Shown here in pieces: positions 21,780-33,670 of a stretch of DNA of 64,000 nucleotides. Source of the DNA: Wyeomyia smithii (lineage: Eukaryota > Arthropoda > Insecta > Diptera > Culicidae); contig NC_073695.1 of NCBI RefSeq assembly GCF_029784165.1, positions 99,947,306 through 100,011,305 on the forward strand, in the 5' to 3' direction. Position 1 is the stretch's first letter. Each line of letters opens with the position of its first letter. The notes below the pieces were generated by a model. The model worked only from the letters and a program-made list of their open reading frames with translations, ran no database searches and was not told where the DNA came from. A program made the translations under genes and the position numbers.

Positions 21780-22905
21780 AGTGGCACCACTGTTGCCGAA
21801 CGGGTTCGCCGAGTTCATGGTTGGCAATTTTTATCACCACCAGTAGAGGAAGTTCATCGACCTGTACCTATCGGCTTGTTGCGGCAGCCAGCCACTCTAA
21901 CCGACCCGAACCGCCGCCATCACAATGAATGCAACTGCAAAAAAAAAACCGGCAGGGAAGGACGCCACTGTTGTTTATAAACGCGAAACAAGGGAAACCC
22001 TCTCCTCAAAACGATGCAAAATCCCGAGCTCGCGTCCACCATCCCGGTGAACCCCAGGTGGAGAGCCACAGAATTCAAACAGGCAGCCTGTATGTCATTT
22101 CATTTTTAATTAACGGGGAGTGAAAACTGTCCAGCATGTGTTGTTTGACACAGGAAGGGCCTCGAGAGGACAGCAGGAAACGAGAAGAAATAAAAACAAT
22201 AATAAGTCCTGTCCGGAGGAGCCGACCAGACTCCAGTGCTTCAATTGTGGAGAGTTCAATTACCTTTTAACCCACAAGAAGAAGGACTCGCTCTAACTTC
22301 CGCTCCGTATGGCGGTGGGTTGGCAGATAGAAGCAACACAGAACGTAAACAAACGACACACACACAGACAGATGAGTCGTTAGCAGTTTTAGTGTTTCTC
22401 TTCCGTTTTCCCGGGTGTTGTCCATGCGTGCTCCACTCAGAGGTACAGCCTGTGGCCGATGAGTCTACGAGAACAATGCCTGACCGAAGGCAACTAGACA
22501 TCGGATAGCCAATATTTGCAGTTCGTACGAATTTCGATGACCATCATGCACCATTGATTTTTAAAATTAATTTTTAAATGCAGTTCGCAACGAAATTCTA
22601 CGGGGTTACCGAACTCGAAACCTCGACAGACTGATACGAAAACGTTTTTCCTGTTCCCTGAGGTCAGGAAACTTTCGCGTTCGATGGAAAAGTTACTAGC
22701 CCATTCCACACGTGGTTCTGCCGCTACTGCAGCCACATTCACGTGACCCGTAGCGCGCTGAATAGGTGGCTGCAGTATTGTGTGCTCAGCCGTCTCGGCG
22801 CCCGCAGGTGTGGAACGAGTGGCGACCAGACAGTTTGTCGCTTGTGCGCTCTGGTCTGGTGCTGCAGTACACACAAAGGGATGGGTAGTGGAGTAGCAGC
22901 GAAAA
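21780..22905 (+). promoter_or_regulatory. GC-rich island, likely promoter and 5'UTR
   Basis: A sharp rise in GC, CA-rich and CAG-rich words, and short ORFs in several frames (for example a 41-codon ATG frame at 21925-22050) precede the candidate start codon at 22906. Insect first exons and core promoters often look like this. No TATA box was recognised at a defined spacing. The transcription start cannot be placed. Confidence 0.4.
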
Positions 22906-22915
22906 ATGGCGAAAA
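22906..22915 (+). CDS. Candidate first coding exon (10 coding nt) before a donor
   Basis: ATGGCGAAAA is followed directly by the consensus donor GTAAGT at 22916. An in-frame stop (TAG, 22894-22896) lies 12 bases upstream and A is at -3, so this ATG is a plausible start. Translation would be M-A-K plus one base, phase 1. The downstream exon is not identified. A second donor-like CGGTAAGT is at 23042. The 41-bp-to-1.1-kb upstream DNA is GC-rich. Confidence 0.35.
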
Positions 22916-23766
22916 GTAAGTTCCGAAAACAACAGAACCCCAACCCCCATGCCAGAAAACGGCCGTTCGGTTTAGGAATTGACTGCCGGTGTATAGACGG
23001 CCGGGATGATAGGTTTTAGGACAGTTAAAAGTTCACTAACACGGTAAGTAATGAGTACGGCTTTAGGTACACTGCAAATGGTGCTTGTGTGAATCGCTTT
23101 TTAAGGCATGATTATCCCAAATGAATGTCAGAGCAAACCTATGATAAAACTAAATTATAAATTAATCAATTTACCATTTGTTGATTTTGTGGATTATATT
23201 TAAATTGGATCTGGCATTTGAGCTGCAACCTAGCATTGCAAGCAAAATTAATCAAATTTTAGTCTGCGCAAAATTTTTAAAATTGGCAGGATTTCGACGT
23301 TAATTTCCCCATTTAACTAGCAATAATTTGAATTTGAGCTTCGACAAAAAACCTGTTTTATAGGGAAAATTTGATAATTCAAAAACAATTCTCAAACAAA
23401 AATCCTGCTGTTCCAGAAAAGTCGTGCTCAATAGCTCGCAACCGAGCTGATCTCACCTATTTCTACAATGGAAGCTGACAATATCTTCCATCTTAAGTTA
23501 CACGATTTAACTATCTACTATGCAAATTAACAAGAAGGTCGTATACACGATTGCGTGGTTGTCGTAGGACTACAATCGTTTCATATTTTATCAGAAAAAT
23601 TAACTGACGGAATTGTACCGATTTGTTTTCTCTACAATCTCGAGGCGAAATTTACGAAATTACAAAAATTTTCAAAATGGATAAAATCAATAGGTATTAG
23701 GTTCTTATTCATATTAGCGCTACCACTTGGTAGATATTCGAATAAAAAAAAAACAGCTTTCGGTCG
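22916..23766. other. Putative intron start, nothing else recognised
   Basis: GC falls quickly after about 23000. No exon or TE end recognised until the mariner element. Confidence 0.4.
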
Positions 23767-24993
23767 TAACGTTTGCGGTAAAAGAATGGAATTTTTTTCG
23801 GATGGTGATGAAAAAAAAATTAAAACAGATAATTGAGTTGGATAAATTTCCTATTAATGGTAATTATATTATATATTAGCGGCCTTCCGGCAGTTAACCG
23901 GATCATTCGCCATGGCGGACGAAAAAATGCGTGTAGGCATGTTTTTAAGCTCTTTTATCGTTTTTTTTATTAATTCCTTCTCCGTTTTCGCGACAAAATT
24001 GTTGGAATAGATCTTGCGCTTCAAGTTTGCCCAGAAATTCTCGATGGGACGCAGCTGGGGGACGTTGGGCAGATTCGCCGACTTCGGTACCACATCGCTA
24101 TTCACCCGCTCCATCTCCTCCAACGATCGCTTCGAGTAGTGGGCCGACGCCAAATCTGGCCAGAACACCGTGTCTTCGCCGTTATGGTATTTCTTGATGG
24201 ACGACGCAACTTCTGGCAGGCACTTCGTTCACGGCCAGCCCTGAGCGAAAGAAGAGCGGCTTTGACATCCCCTTCTCGCTGATTGTCAGCCACAGCAGCA
24301 CCTTCTTGGGGAACTTGGTGTGTGTAATAAATTTCACCTCAGAGCTCACTTCCTTCGTGGGTGAAGTGAAATACGAAGTACCCTGCCAGTCGTTGCCATC
24401 CAAGGTGAGATAGGTCTCATCGTTCATCACCACTGCTACGTCGCGATTCGCCGGGAAAATCGACTTGACCATCTTATTCAACCGCTATCGCTGCGTCATT
24501 GCCTGCAGCTCCGAGACCAGTGGACGGGACTGTCGCTTCCTGACATGTATGTCCATGTTTTCCAGATACTTTTTCACTGTTTTACCGCATGCACCAACCT
24601 CCCGGCCAAGTGCATGCAGCGATTTAGCCACTCTTTCCTCGGTCTTCCTCTTCAGCATCCTTTGAAGCTTCTTGTCGCTCAGGGTCATTGGCCGTCCGGA
24701 ACGTTGTCCAATAGTGTCAAGATGTTGTAGATGCTGGAACGGGCATACCCGGCGTCCACAAAGTGCCGCACGATGTCCGTTTTTGACGCGGCGGGGTACC
24801 GTTCTTTGAACGCGCACACTTCTGAACGGAGTAGCTCCACCTTTTTCGCCGTCACAGTTAGAGTTTGACTGATAGAGCTGTCAAATTTTTTTCGCTAACT
24901 CATGGGTTACTATGATTGATGATGCATGAGTCATTAAAGTCAAACCCATGAAAAATCGGCAATTTTTGTCCATTTTTTACACCGCAAACGTTA
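23767..24993 (-). mobile_element. DD37E mariner-like element (ITmD37E type), both ends present
   Basis: Terminal inverted repeats start ACGTTTGCGGT at 23769 and, inverted, end ACCGCAAACGT at 24991; similarity continues about 25 bp inward. Both ends abut TA (23767-23768 and 24992-24993), the Tc1/mariner target. Length 1223 bp. It carries a single transposase relic on the minus strand. The DD37E group is known from mosquitoes, which supports the organism guess. Confidence 0.9.
23866..24860 (-). pseudogene. DD37E transposase, decayed
   Basis: Minus strand, in order: an HTH region with RSEVCAFKERYP (about 24830), a GRPMTLSDKK motif (about 24700), NDETYLTLDG with the first catalytic Asp (24419-24421), FWPDLASAHYS with the second Asp (24154-24156) and RPIENFWANLKRK with the Glu (24040-24042). 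Exactly 37 residues separate the last Asp and Glu in one frame. All three catalytic residues survive, but there is a frameshift near 24715, an in-frame TAG at 24485-24487 and another shift near 24200. No ATG is clear at the N terminus. Confidence 0.9.
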
Positions 24994-25592
24994 GCTTGTA
25001 CTGACAACTTAAATATTTAAGCCTTCCCTGTATTATTGAGTAATGTAACTAATCTTTAAACTGCAAATGATGAATTTGAAGTACCAGGGGGATTGGGACC
25101 CGGTATGAGATAAACGGAATTTTGTCTTTACCTTCTTTGCTTACCATCCGCAAATAAACTATTTCTCTTATTTTTGTCGCGGCTTTTCAGTCACTTATCC
25201 AGTTTTTAGTGTTCAGGCTAGGCCATTTACTGTAGTTTTGATACATTTACCCCATGTGTGGCTCCCAATTAGGATTTGCTTACTTTTTGAACGTTTTATG
25301 CCACGTTAGAGCTATTTATTTTGGCACATTTTTTACATAATTCTGAGAAAATTTTACGCTACACCTAGAACAATCAAATTCACGCTACACCCAAAACAAA
25401 CGGAGAAGACTGGCAAAAGGCTCAAATGAGTTTCGATCATGCGATGAGTGTGTATTTGCAACATGGCTTGCATTCGCTTGCAAGAAAAAAAAGTGTGTGT
25501 TTTTCTCTAACGCAGTTCACAGATCGTGATGTGATTTTGAGAAGCAAACGAATTTTTGGAAATCATCAACGTTTATGATGGAGAAAAAATAT
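24994..25592. other. Spacer, nothing recognised
   Basis: Mixed AT-rich sequence; no terminal repeats or ORFs of note. Confidence 0.5.
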
Positions 25593-25983
25593 ACGGGGCA
25601 GCAAGGATGTAAATCAGCGTCCGTGCTCGCTTTTTTCGTACACCGATAGCTCATTTGAACAGCACGATTATGAACAACTTTGTGTGACGAACTTGGAGCT
25701 TTTAGGTAGTACTACAGCATTGTTGAAAAGACAATTGCTCCTACTAGAACACTGGAGCTGTGAGAGTATATTCTTGCAAATAACCCCAAAAAATTCCTGG
25801 AAATTGTTATCACGGTTCCGGTATTGAAGTACGAGCAATACTCTCATCGACAAAGTAGTAGTTCTATTTGAAGACTTTGTCGTACAAGTTTGCATACAAT
25901 GTTGTTCAGCAATGTGCTTACTTAATGATCTATCGGCTCACGAAAAAAAAGCGTGAGTGATAATTTACAACCTTACCTGGCAG
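25593..25983. mobile_element. MITE with long TIRs and 9-bp duplication (Mutator-like), copy 2
   Basis: The element 25602-25974 (373 bp) starts CAAGGATGTAAATCAGCG and ends with inverted GTGAGTGATAATTTACAACC plus TT. Arms of about 100 bp share the CCGATAG-TCATTTGAACAGCA block in inverse. The flanks ACGGGGCAG and ACCTGGCAG form a 9-bp duplication with two mismatches. It is the same family as 20778-20891. Confidence 0.7.
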
Positions 25984-26284
25984 TACAACGAACAAACTAA
26001 TACGCGCACACCGGATGAATTGGAGTTGGAAGAAACTAGTAACATGTGCAAAAAATGCGACAGTATGTGTTGTTTCTTTATTAGAGAATAATGTTATTAA
26101 TTTTTAAGTAACAAATTTGTTGCAAACAAAATACTCGTTATTGTTTTCAAAGTAACTAGGAAAAATTTTGCATGACGTGTATACATTTTTACCCCATTCT
26201 GTCCTCTAACTAATCTATTCACCGTTGTCTTGGAACGTTTGTTTTATTTTCAGACCCTAAATAAAGTGACTACCTCAGTTTTTG
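25984..26284. other. Spacer, nothing recognised
   Basis: No feature seen. Confidence 0.4.
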
Positions 26285-26461
26285 TTTGGATTGACAAGCG
26301 AGTGGTCGTGGCTTCAAACCTTAGTAGAATCAGGGCTATGCGATGTCAACGGAACTAAACATGTGTTCATTCTCTGGCTTCTCATGAACCCCTCGTTGTA
26401 CTCTTCAAAACCTTGACCAATACATGTTCACAAAATAAATCTTTCCACAATCGAACACAAT
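26285..26461 (+). repeat. Partial SINE (family 3), 5' block
   Basis: GACAAGCGAGTGGTCGTGGC, then a CCTTAGTAGAATC block, matches the tRNA-like head of the SINE at 27479-27846. The remainder is unrelated or diverged. Confidence 0.45.
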
Positions 26462-26832
26462 CGAATTTGTAGTGTTACTAATTGAGAAGTAACCTACTCC
26501 GTGTTTTTTGTCTTCTCCTTCAGACTTAGTAACCTACTTCCTTCCTTATCGACCTTATCATATCCTTTTCTCCTGCAAGCTATCACTCCAACAGCCTATA
26601 ACGTGCTATAGTCTATAATATTATCGAAGTTCTAAACCAGTGGTTATTAAGGCTGGCGGAAAACTTTTTGTGAAAGAGCCTGAGAATTAACCCATACTTA
26701 AAAGTCCCTATGCCAACGAATGGCTTGATTCAACTAAGATTCGAACTTATCATAACTCGCGCGGACTCTGTAATCTTACGGACGCGGACTCTGTAATCCT
26801 ACAGCTACGAAGCTCTACAAGGAATTGTATTG
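26462..26832 (-). mobile_element. SINE family 3, minus copy
   Basis: About 370 bp aligns with the reverse complement of 27479-27846 across its whole length. The tRNA-like head lies at about 26735-26830 and the tail at about 26462. This copy has a duplicated GCGGACTCTGTAAT block (26760 and 26785). The B-box-like GTTCGAATC is altered to a variant (AGTTCGAATCT on the minus strand at about 26740). Head faces the other copy. Confidence 0.65.
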
Positions 26833-26981
26833 TATTTAATAAAAATAATAAAAGGAAGGGCGTACACACAAGAACGAGTTATAATAATCATGTCATTTAC
26901 TCTCAATAGTGATATTTTTGAAAATAGAAGTGTGAAATACAGCCGGGCGATATAACAAAAGATCAATGTTTATGGTGTTTT

Positions 26982-27118
26982 TTGCAAGCTCCTTAGATAC
27001 ACACGATTCGCTGCTCTATTCAAGCACGTGCGTGGATTTGCTTACCAATGAGAGCAGTTGTTTCTGCAGTGAAAGATATTCTCCTACACGCTAGTGATTT
27101 TTGAGGAGTAACGATATG
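26982..27118 (+). repeat. Dispersed repeat family R, short copy
   Basis: The CAAGCTCCTTAGATACACAC region and the GAGAGCAGTTGTTTCTGCAG region match 36935-37275 (direct) and 40325-40640 (inverted). AT-rich, no ORF, ends not defined. Confidence 0.6.
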
Positions 27119-27478
27119 GCTGCCTGTAGTTTCAACACGCTGTCAACCACTTCATCCATATTTTAAAGCGTTTCAATTTTCTTCTAGTGTATAAATATAT
27201 TTGAATAATGTTGCAACTGTTAAGCATTGTAAACAAAACGAAGATTTTAGGCTCAATTTTATCCTACCTTAAATTTCAGTTTTAGCTACGAAAACGACTA
27301 ATAGAATGAAATTTCCGGATATAAAATTTAAAAAAAAGTTTTTCGTGAGTGCACTATATTTGATATTAGTTAAATGGAAATAGAAAGTCGAGACAAAACA
27401 ACTTTTTTGTCGTTTTATTTGGCTTTGAAACGCGTTTTGGAAACAGTTTCTAAGCTTTTATTGTTGCAAATATTGGAG

Positions 27479-27846
27479 CGCCCTGGTATTCTTGAGGACT
27501 TGGAGAGCTTCGTAGCTGCAAGGTTACAGAGTCCGCTTTGACAAGCGAATGGTCATAGGTTCGAATCTTAGTAGAACCAAGCCATTCGCTGGAAAAAAAC
27601 TTTAAGTATGGGTTTATTCTCAGGCTCTTCCACACAAAATCTTCTCTCCATACTTAATAACCACTGGTCTAAAGCATCGATTATATCATAGGCACTATAG
27701 CACGTTATACACTGTTAGAGTTATAACTTGCAGGAGGACATGATAGAGTCGATAAGGAAGGAAGTAGGTTACTAAGTCTGAATAAGAAGACAAAAAGCAC
27801 AAACGACACGGAGCAGGTTACTTCTCAATAAGTAACACTGCAAAAG
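27479..27846 (+). mobile_element. SINE family 3, plus copy
   Basis: The tRNA-like head GCTTCGTAGCTGCAAGGTTA (about 27508) with B box GGTTCGAATCT (27558-27568) is followed by a 280-bp tail also present in the inverted copy at 26462-26832. The right flank is A-rich (27843-27870). No clear target duplication. ORFs on the opposite strand are incidental. Confidence 0.7.
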
Positions 27847-29214
27847 GGTAAAAAAAATAAAAATGTGCGAACAGCAAAAGCGTCCGGACAATACCACAAA
27901 AGATCAAAAAACTAGACTGGTCGCAGTGGGGTCCATACCAAAAAAAAATCTTGAGGACAGCACACAAATAGTTTGAAAGCACACATTGTTTTGATTATGG
28001 CGGTTTCAAGTCTCACATTGATATTGTCATCAAGAAAAACGTTAAAATATGCAATATCTTGAGTCGTTCGAAAACTGAATTGACAGTTTTTGACGTGAAC
28101 GTCCTACGTTATAGTAGGGTGGCATGCTGTGCAAATTGTTACGAAAATGTGCCCTCTAAGTGCATATTTTATTAATACTCATGTACGAATTTCAAATGCC
28201 AATGTCTTGATCGAAAGATGAAGGCAATGCCTTGATCTAAAGATGAAGGTTGCTACAAATTTGTTGAGTGATAATTAGCACATTTTTTTAATAGTACATT
28301 GATGAAAAGTAGAATTGAGAATTAAACATTTTTGTTTAGTTTCGAAGCACTCAATTAATCACCACCGCTTTTATAGCTGATAACACGATAGTATAGTGTA
28401 GAACCATACGAGCATATATCCTAAGCGATAGGTTAAGTTTTTCCCAAACCTTTAGTATGATTTTAGATTTTGGTATGAAAACCTGTGAAACAATTAACTA
28501 AAAATCAATTGGAAAAGCAGCTTATCACAGCTCGCTTTCTGATCATGATGTTTTTTAGAGCTTTCTTCTGTATAGCATAGCTTTTATTTGGATTTCTCAC
28601 AGTTTGTCCCGGATTCGCAATAAACAATAAACAAAAAATAATTTCTTGTTGGCATCCACAAATGTAACAATATAACACGTATCGTGTCGTGTTGCGGCTT
28701 GGAAGAAAGACAATAAAATTGTTTGTCTTGTCAGATGGAAGCAGATACCAAGAGTGCAACTGTTGTGTGTTGCATATTGCCGATGTGCGACTGGCAGAAA
28801 ATTCTGTTCGTGCTGTCATCAACTGGTAGCAGACATAAGTATAGGTTCGAAATTCTGCTGTGTCATTAAACGAAGTGTTGTGACTTTTCAACAAACGAAT
28901 CCAACATTGTAAGTGGCAATGCTGAGCTTTTAAGTTCAGAATCGGATTAGTTTTGTGTATACCTGGTTATGTAGAGTTTCATCGAATTGCGGTGAACATC
29001 ACTCTACTACGCATCTGTAGCGGCTACTAATCACAGTTTTACTTTAATAAAATTCACTATCCCAGATCTTTCAAAAACATGTCACAGCTCTGAAAAAGGC
29101 CGATTAATGCAATTGCACATTTCATTTAGCTATCGCATAAAATGTCTAGACCGTGTACGTACGCACTGATATAATAATGTAACTGAAGAGTTTGTTAAAT
29201 AATATTTTACGTAG
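27847..29214. other. AT-rich, one 25-bp tandem duplication
   Basis: Nothing coding. At 28201-28249 a 25-bp unit (AATGTCTTGATCGAAAGATG...) is tandemly duplicated with two differences. A 129-codon minus ORF at 28505-28894 has no recognisable domain. Confidence 0.4.
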
Positions 29215-29640
29215 TCTCACGTCCAACCCGATTAAACGATTATAACAAATGGATAACACAAATATATCTGAACTTGATAGAAATAACAAAGCTTGTAATA
29301 TTCTTGATATGCCAGAATGATAAAAAGTACAGAATTGTATCAAATTCTGTTATCATACACTTAAATATTCAAAAGTGTGTTTTTAAAGCATATTTCCAAC
29401 AATATTTGTAACATTCTTATTAAAATTTGTGACATTCAACTAATTCTGATCTTTTTCCGTAAAAAAAAAACTTACAAAACTTGCTATAATTTGAAATAAT
29501 CAATAAGCAATTTTTATAGGAATTTTGATATTTTAACTATTAACGAGACTAAGTTTAAAACACAAGTTGAAACAAAAAATCGTAACAAAATATGAAGATT
29601 TATTATAATCCTGATATTTTTGACTGATCGGGAAGCGGTC
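29215..29640 (-). repeat. Dispersed AT-rich repeat, inverted partner of 18670-19065
   Basis: Collinear reverse-complement match over about 400 bp to 18670-19065, with small indels. The ends coincide at the GGATTATAATAAAT motif (inverted at 29600-29613). Confidence 0.7.
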
Positions 29641-30700
29641 GTGTCTTGAATACAGCTATTGAGAGTGAGAGGAATTAGACTATTACGTCCATTCATTAAA
29701 TCTGTTGTAACCAAATGATAGTTAGTATCAAAAATAATTTTGTAAGTCAATCGTGGATAAAACTGAAATCCGATTTTAGTATCTTCTGGTAATAAGGTTC
29801 TTACTGAGGAACTCTTCTTTTTATTCTGTACGGGAACCATTGAGGGCTTTTTGCTTTGTGATTTATGCTTATTATAAACAAGATTTCAGTTGAGATTCAA
29901 TATTTGCTATCAGAATTTGGCTCAGATTCCCATGTTCAACTCTGGTATTCACTCATATGTTTCGTGTTCAATTCTCTTTATCAAGTCCATGATCTTGTTA
30001 AAAATGCTTTGGGATTGCCTGAGAATATTTTCTGAGAAACATTTAAAAATTTTTCAGTATTTTTTAAGAGTTGAGGAATGTGTAATCTTAAATTGGTCTA
30101 ATCAAATTAATTAATATTAAGGGTTAATTTATGATAAGAATTTTACTTTCAAGAAGCACACTGAGAATATCCAAACTAAGTGAAATTCAAGACTTTGTCT
30201 TGAGAAGAATTAACTGTTAATTTACAAACAAATATTTAGATTAGCAGTCCTAGATGCTTCAAACGATTCAGAAGGAACATTTGAAAATGATATTGAAGAG
30301 TCCTCGCTTGTTTAGCACGAATGAACTACATACGCTTACTGATTTGTAAACATGTTGTGTGCCGTTTTAGTTTTTTTTTTGGATTTTATTGCCCAAATTT
30401 GAAATTGAAACAAAACATAAAATGTACAAGAATGGAATGTAAATTAATTGATTGCTTCGGACGACTTTATTCCATCCACAGCTTACTTTACCATGCGGAT
30501 GCTTACTGTAAAGTCATTCTCACTGAGTCTCCTCACTTTTCATATTACTGCTACCTCATTCAAGGAAGTAATTTTGGGCCAGAATCTTGTTTTATTTATT
30601 TAATTGCTGTATCTTCTGATTTCTGGGTGCAATGATCTTGAAAAAATTCGTATTGTACGATTTACATACGGTTTTTTAAGTTTTTTTCTTCGAAAAATAC
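29641..30700. other. AT-rich sequence, nothing recognised
   Basis: Only chance ORFs (for example 30321-30635). No repeats paired. Confidence 0.4.
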
Positions 30701-32500
30701 CACTACCGTTAACAGTGTACAAACTAAGCCATACCGCGAAGAAAGGAACAGAACCGATGCCACACTTTCATCCCCCGCTGCGTTTTCGTTTACAGTTCTG
30801 CACCGTCGTCATCCTTATTTGCGGAATTTACTTTGCTCATCCAAAAAAACGAAGGACCATCGCGACTAGACAGTTTTTTCCGAAACCAAACCCTGCAGAC
30901 AATTTAAGAACCTATAAGTTGTTAATTTTTGTTGTAAAAACTGGCTGGGGTACCGTTACGATTCGAAAAATGCAGGAGGGCATGTGATGCCGGGTTCAAT
31001 GACCGACCTACTCAACCATTCCTTGTAGGCATGTAATATGCATACAGACGCGCACCGACCTGCATATTGCACGGGAGAGTGCAAACCTGAACTTACACTC
31101 ACACCTACTCGTATACAGCATAGTGCTTCAGAACGCCCAATGCACACAACCAACAGCTCCAAGCCATATGGTAATTTTCTGTACGGTAGCAGCGGTGTGA
31201 ATGCACTTTTCGCAGAATCGGTGACGCGTTGTGGGTTCTGAACTGCATGCAGGTATAGAATGCATTGTTCGCTGTTTAGCGCTTCAGTTATTTTACTTTC
31301 AAATACAAACCGACGTTGGTTTAAAAGAAAAGGAGAGTGAACCACAATTGTCCTTGTTGTCTGCGGCTGGGCAATGTACAGTTGATCCCACTCTCGCGTT
31401 TGTTCGAAGCAGAAGATAACTCTGTAGAAACTTTATACGCGATCAGCGAGTTTACTACTAATGATATCCTTAATTGAAATTTAATTTTAATTATAAGCTG
31501 TCCGTTACTGTAACATCAGGTCACCACCCTTTTCGCTGTTGGATATACAGCAAGTATTCAGTAAACAAACAACATCCTTTATGGAGTCATGCTATATCAG
31601 CATGCAGTGACGACGCGACAACGGCAGCATCAGCAACAGTCGATTATGGCTGCTGTAGTGTGATTTTTTACGATCCACCAAGCTGGGGATACTGAAAGAG
31701 TCCTTAATGAACGTTGTACGCATCGTTGGGCTTTAGCCGTCGCCGTAACGATGGTTCGCGTTTGTATAAGGACCTTTTGGATTGAACCTTGAAGAGACAC
31801 GGTGGGTAATGCTGTACAGGTGTCCGAACTTTCGCATAATAATAAGAATTGATTAGTCTGGTTAAAATATTATCCGAAAACACAAACAAAAATGCACAGC
31901 TTTACTTTTACCACTAAAATCATCAAATTCAAACTACCGAGAGCGATTAACAAAAGCAATACCAAATATCCCTAGTCCCACACAGGTAACAGCCCAACCT
32001 CTCCTCCCCTTTCCAAAGAATAACACCACCAATATCGGTAGATATTCTGAGCCCAACCCCAGCCTACAAGGGTGGTATGTGTGTTGTGCACGGAAACTCC
32101 TAGCCTGGCGTTTAGGCAGAACCGGACCTACGACAACATTATTTCGCTTGCGCAGACTGAAATGGAAATTGGTACTGCGCTTTCCGCCCCGTTCGCTGCG
32201 GCACGGTTTGGGTTTCGTGTGGACTGACGGGGGAGGCCTCGAAAGCGAATGGAAACAAAAACATCGTCGCCATCGTCGTTCTCGTCGTCTAGTCGACGTA
32301 GTCATCATAATCGTTGTCGTCGTCATCAGTGTAATTATATTCGCTGGTATTCTGAAAAATATGCACATGTACCTCTAGGGTGCGGGCGTCCCTCCACTTT
32401 TCCACCCGGGGGTGGAAAAACATTGTCTACTACCAACTGTGCAATAGGGTTGGGTCGCAACATGAAGCAGGATTTGAAATGAGCTATTACTGGGTATAAT
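30701..32500. other. GC-richer island with trinucleotide repeat
   Basis: 30700-31250 and 31520-32480 are GC-richer than their surroundings. About 32262-32335 is an imperfect CGT/CAT trinucleotide array (TCGTCGTC words). Several ORFs overlap on both strands (for example 31934-32368 minus, low complexity Arg/Thr-rich from that array) and look incidental. Possible host regulatory DNA; no start codon with donor or domain recognised. Confidence 0.35.
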
Positions 32501-33190
32501 TTAGTCAAATATAATGGATAAGCTGCTACCTGTTCGCATGACAAGAGAACGATATTTGACTACGATTATAGTTTTGGGTCGGTAGCGATATGCATTGAAA
32601 AATATTATTCGCTTGTAATTATGGTAATTTTTGGAACGACTAGGTCCCACTAGTTGCGGTAAAGTGAGTTACTCCTACTGGCGCAAACTAATTTTGGCTG
32701 CTGGCAATAGTGAATTTGGCCACAAGAGCTGCAACTTTATTCAACATATACCATAGTATTGTATGCTATCGTGGCGGTAAGCTAATGTTTAATAATAAAA
32801 CCAAAATAACTGCATATGTTGGTTCATCCAAACCATATTTTATTGCACTATTGATTTCGATTTCAAACCTAAATTTAGCTCGGGGAAGGACAGTAATACT
32901 GATTCTCTTTTCTGTTCTTGAGACTAGGTTTCGAATTTCTACGTAGATCATGAAATTTTCCAGTGTGTCAATAATTCAACAAAATATTTTTCACAATAGT
33001 TCTAGTTTTTAAACTGTTTCATACTGCTTCGTATCTAAAAGTATCCACTTCCTCATTCATTTCGCCACGCAAAGTGGGTACTTTGAGACAAAATCTAATC
33101 TAGCCTGAATGTGAATTTGAGTTCGTTTCTTGGCTTTCTAGTAGGTGTACTTGCAGTATTCCACGCAGTATCTGTGCAAACGTTTATTTC
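32501..33190. other. Spacer, nothing recognised
   Basis: AT-rich; no feature supported. Confidence 0.4.
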
Positions 33191-33373
33191 AGCTGGTCTC
33201 GAGGTACGACGCTGGCCTAACAAACCAGTCGTCGTATGTTCGATCCCCGGCTCGGGAGAGACTGTTAGTGTCAGTAGGATCGTAGCGCTAGCCCCGCAAT
33301 TGTCCTGTACACCAAACAGTCGGCTACGAAGTCTGTCGAATTTCGATACGGAATGTAGCACCAAGGCTTTGCT
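33191..33373 (+). mobile_element. tRNA-like SINE (family 2), plus copy
   Basis: Begins AGCTGGTCTCGAGGTACGAC, has B-box TGTTCGATCCC (33238-33248) and ends ACCAAGGCTTTGCTTT. It matches 35873-36068 end to end and 14677-14813 and 52151-52566 in inverse. Flanks GTTTAT/GTTTTAT may be a worn duplication. Confidence 0.8.
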
Positions 33374-33439
33374 TTGTTTTATCTGAGCAAACGATGCGGG
33401 TGCACAGACTTCACTTTAATTTCTGGTACATTGATCTTT

Positions 33440-33670
33440 CCTGTTTATGTTTGCTTCCAAGTTCGGTTTCGGCCAAAATTGCTGATTTTTGTATATATGA
33501 GTTTTTTCTTAACGCCGCATTTATCATCTCCCTCGTGCCAATTTCGAATCACTATTTCGCATCTATTAACACTCCGTACAATTTCACGATTACTCATGTC
33601 GGTTTTCCTTAGCTGCTCTTGCTTTTCGCTCTGATTCACTAAAATATGTTTTTTTTTCTGCAATTTTGTC
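33440..33670 (-). pseudogene. Possible Tc1-like transposase N-terminal fragment
   Basis: A 72-codon minus-strand frame (33445-33663) contains a helix-turn-helix-like stretch, DMSNREIVRSVNRCEIVIRN, then CGVKKKLIYTKIS. This is the layout of the first HTH of Tc1-type transposases (S-x-R-E-I-A ... R-S-x-x-V-I ... Y-G-x-K-K). No catalytic domain follows. The match rests on spacing and a few residues only. Confidence 0.4.

Noticed and set aside
22494..22943. 149-codon minus frame
   Set aside because: Antisense to a likely 5'UTR/promoter island; no domain.
23555..23836. 93-codon plus frame
   Set aside because: Spans the left terminal repeat of the DD37E element; low complexity and no domain.
27450..27635. 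61-codon minus frame
   Set aside because: Antisense reading of the SINE head at 27479-27846.
31934..32368. 144-codon minus frame rich in Arg/Thr/Met
   Set aside because: Composition comes from the CGT/CAT trinucleotide array; not protein-like elsewhere.
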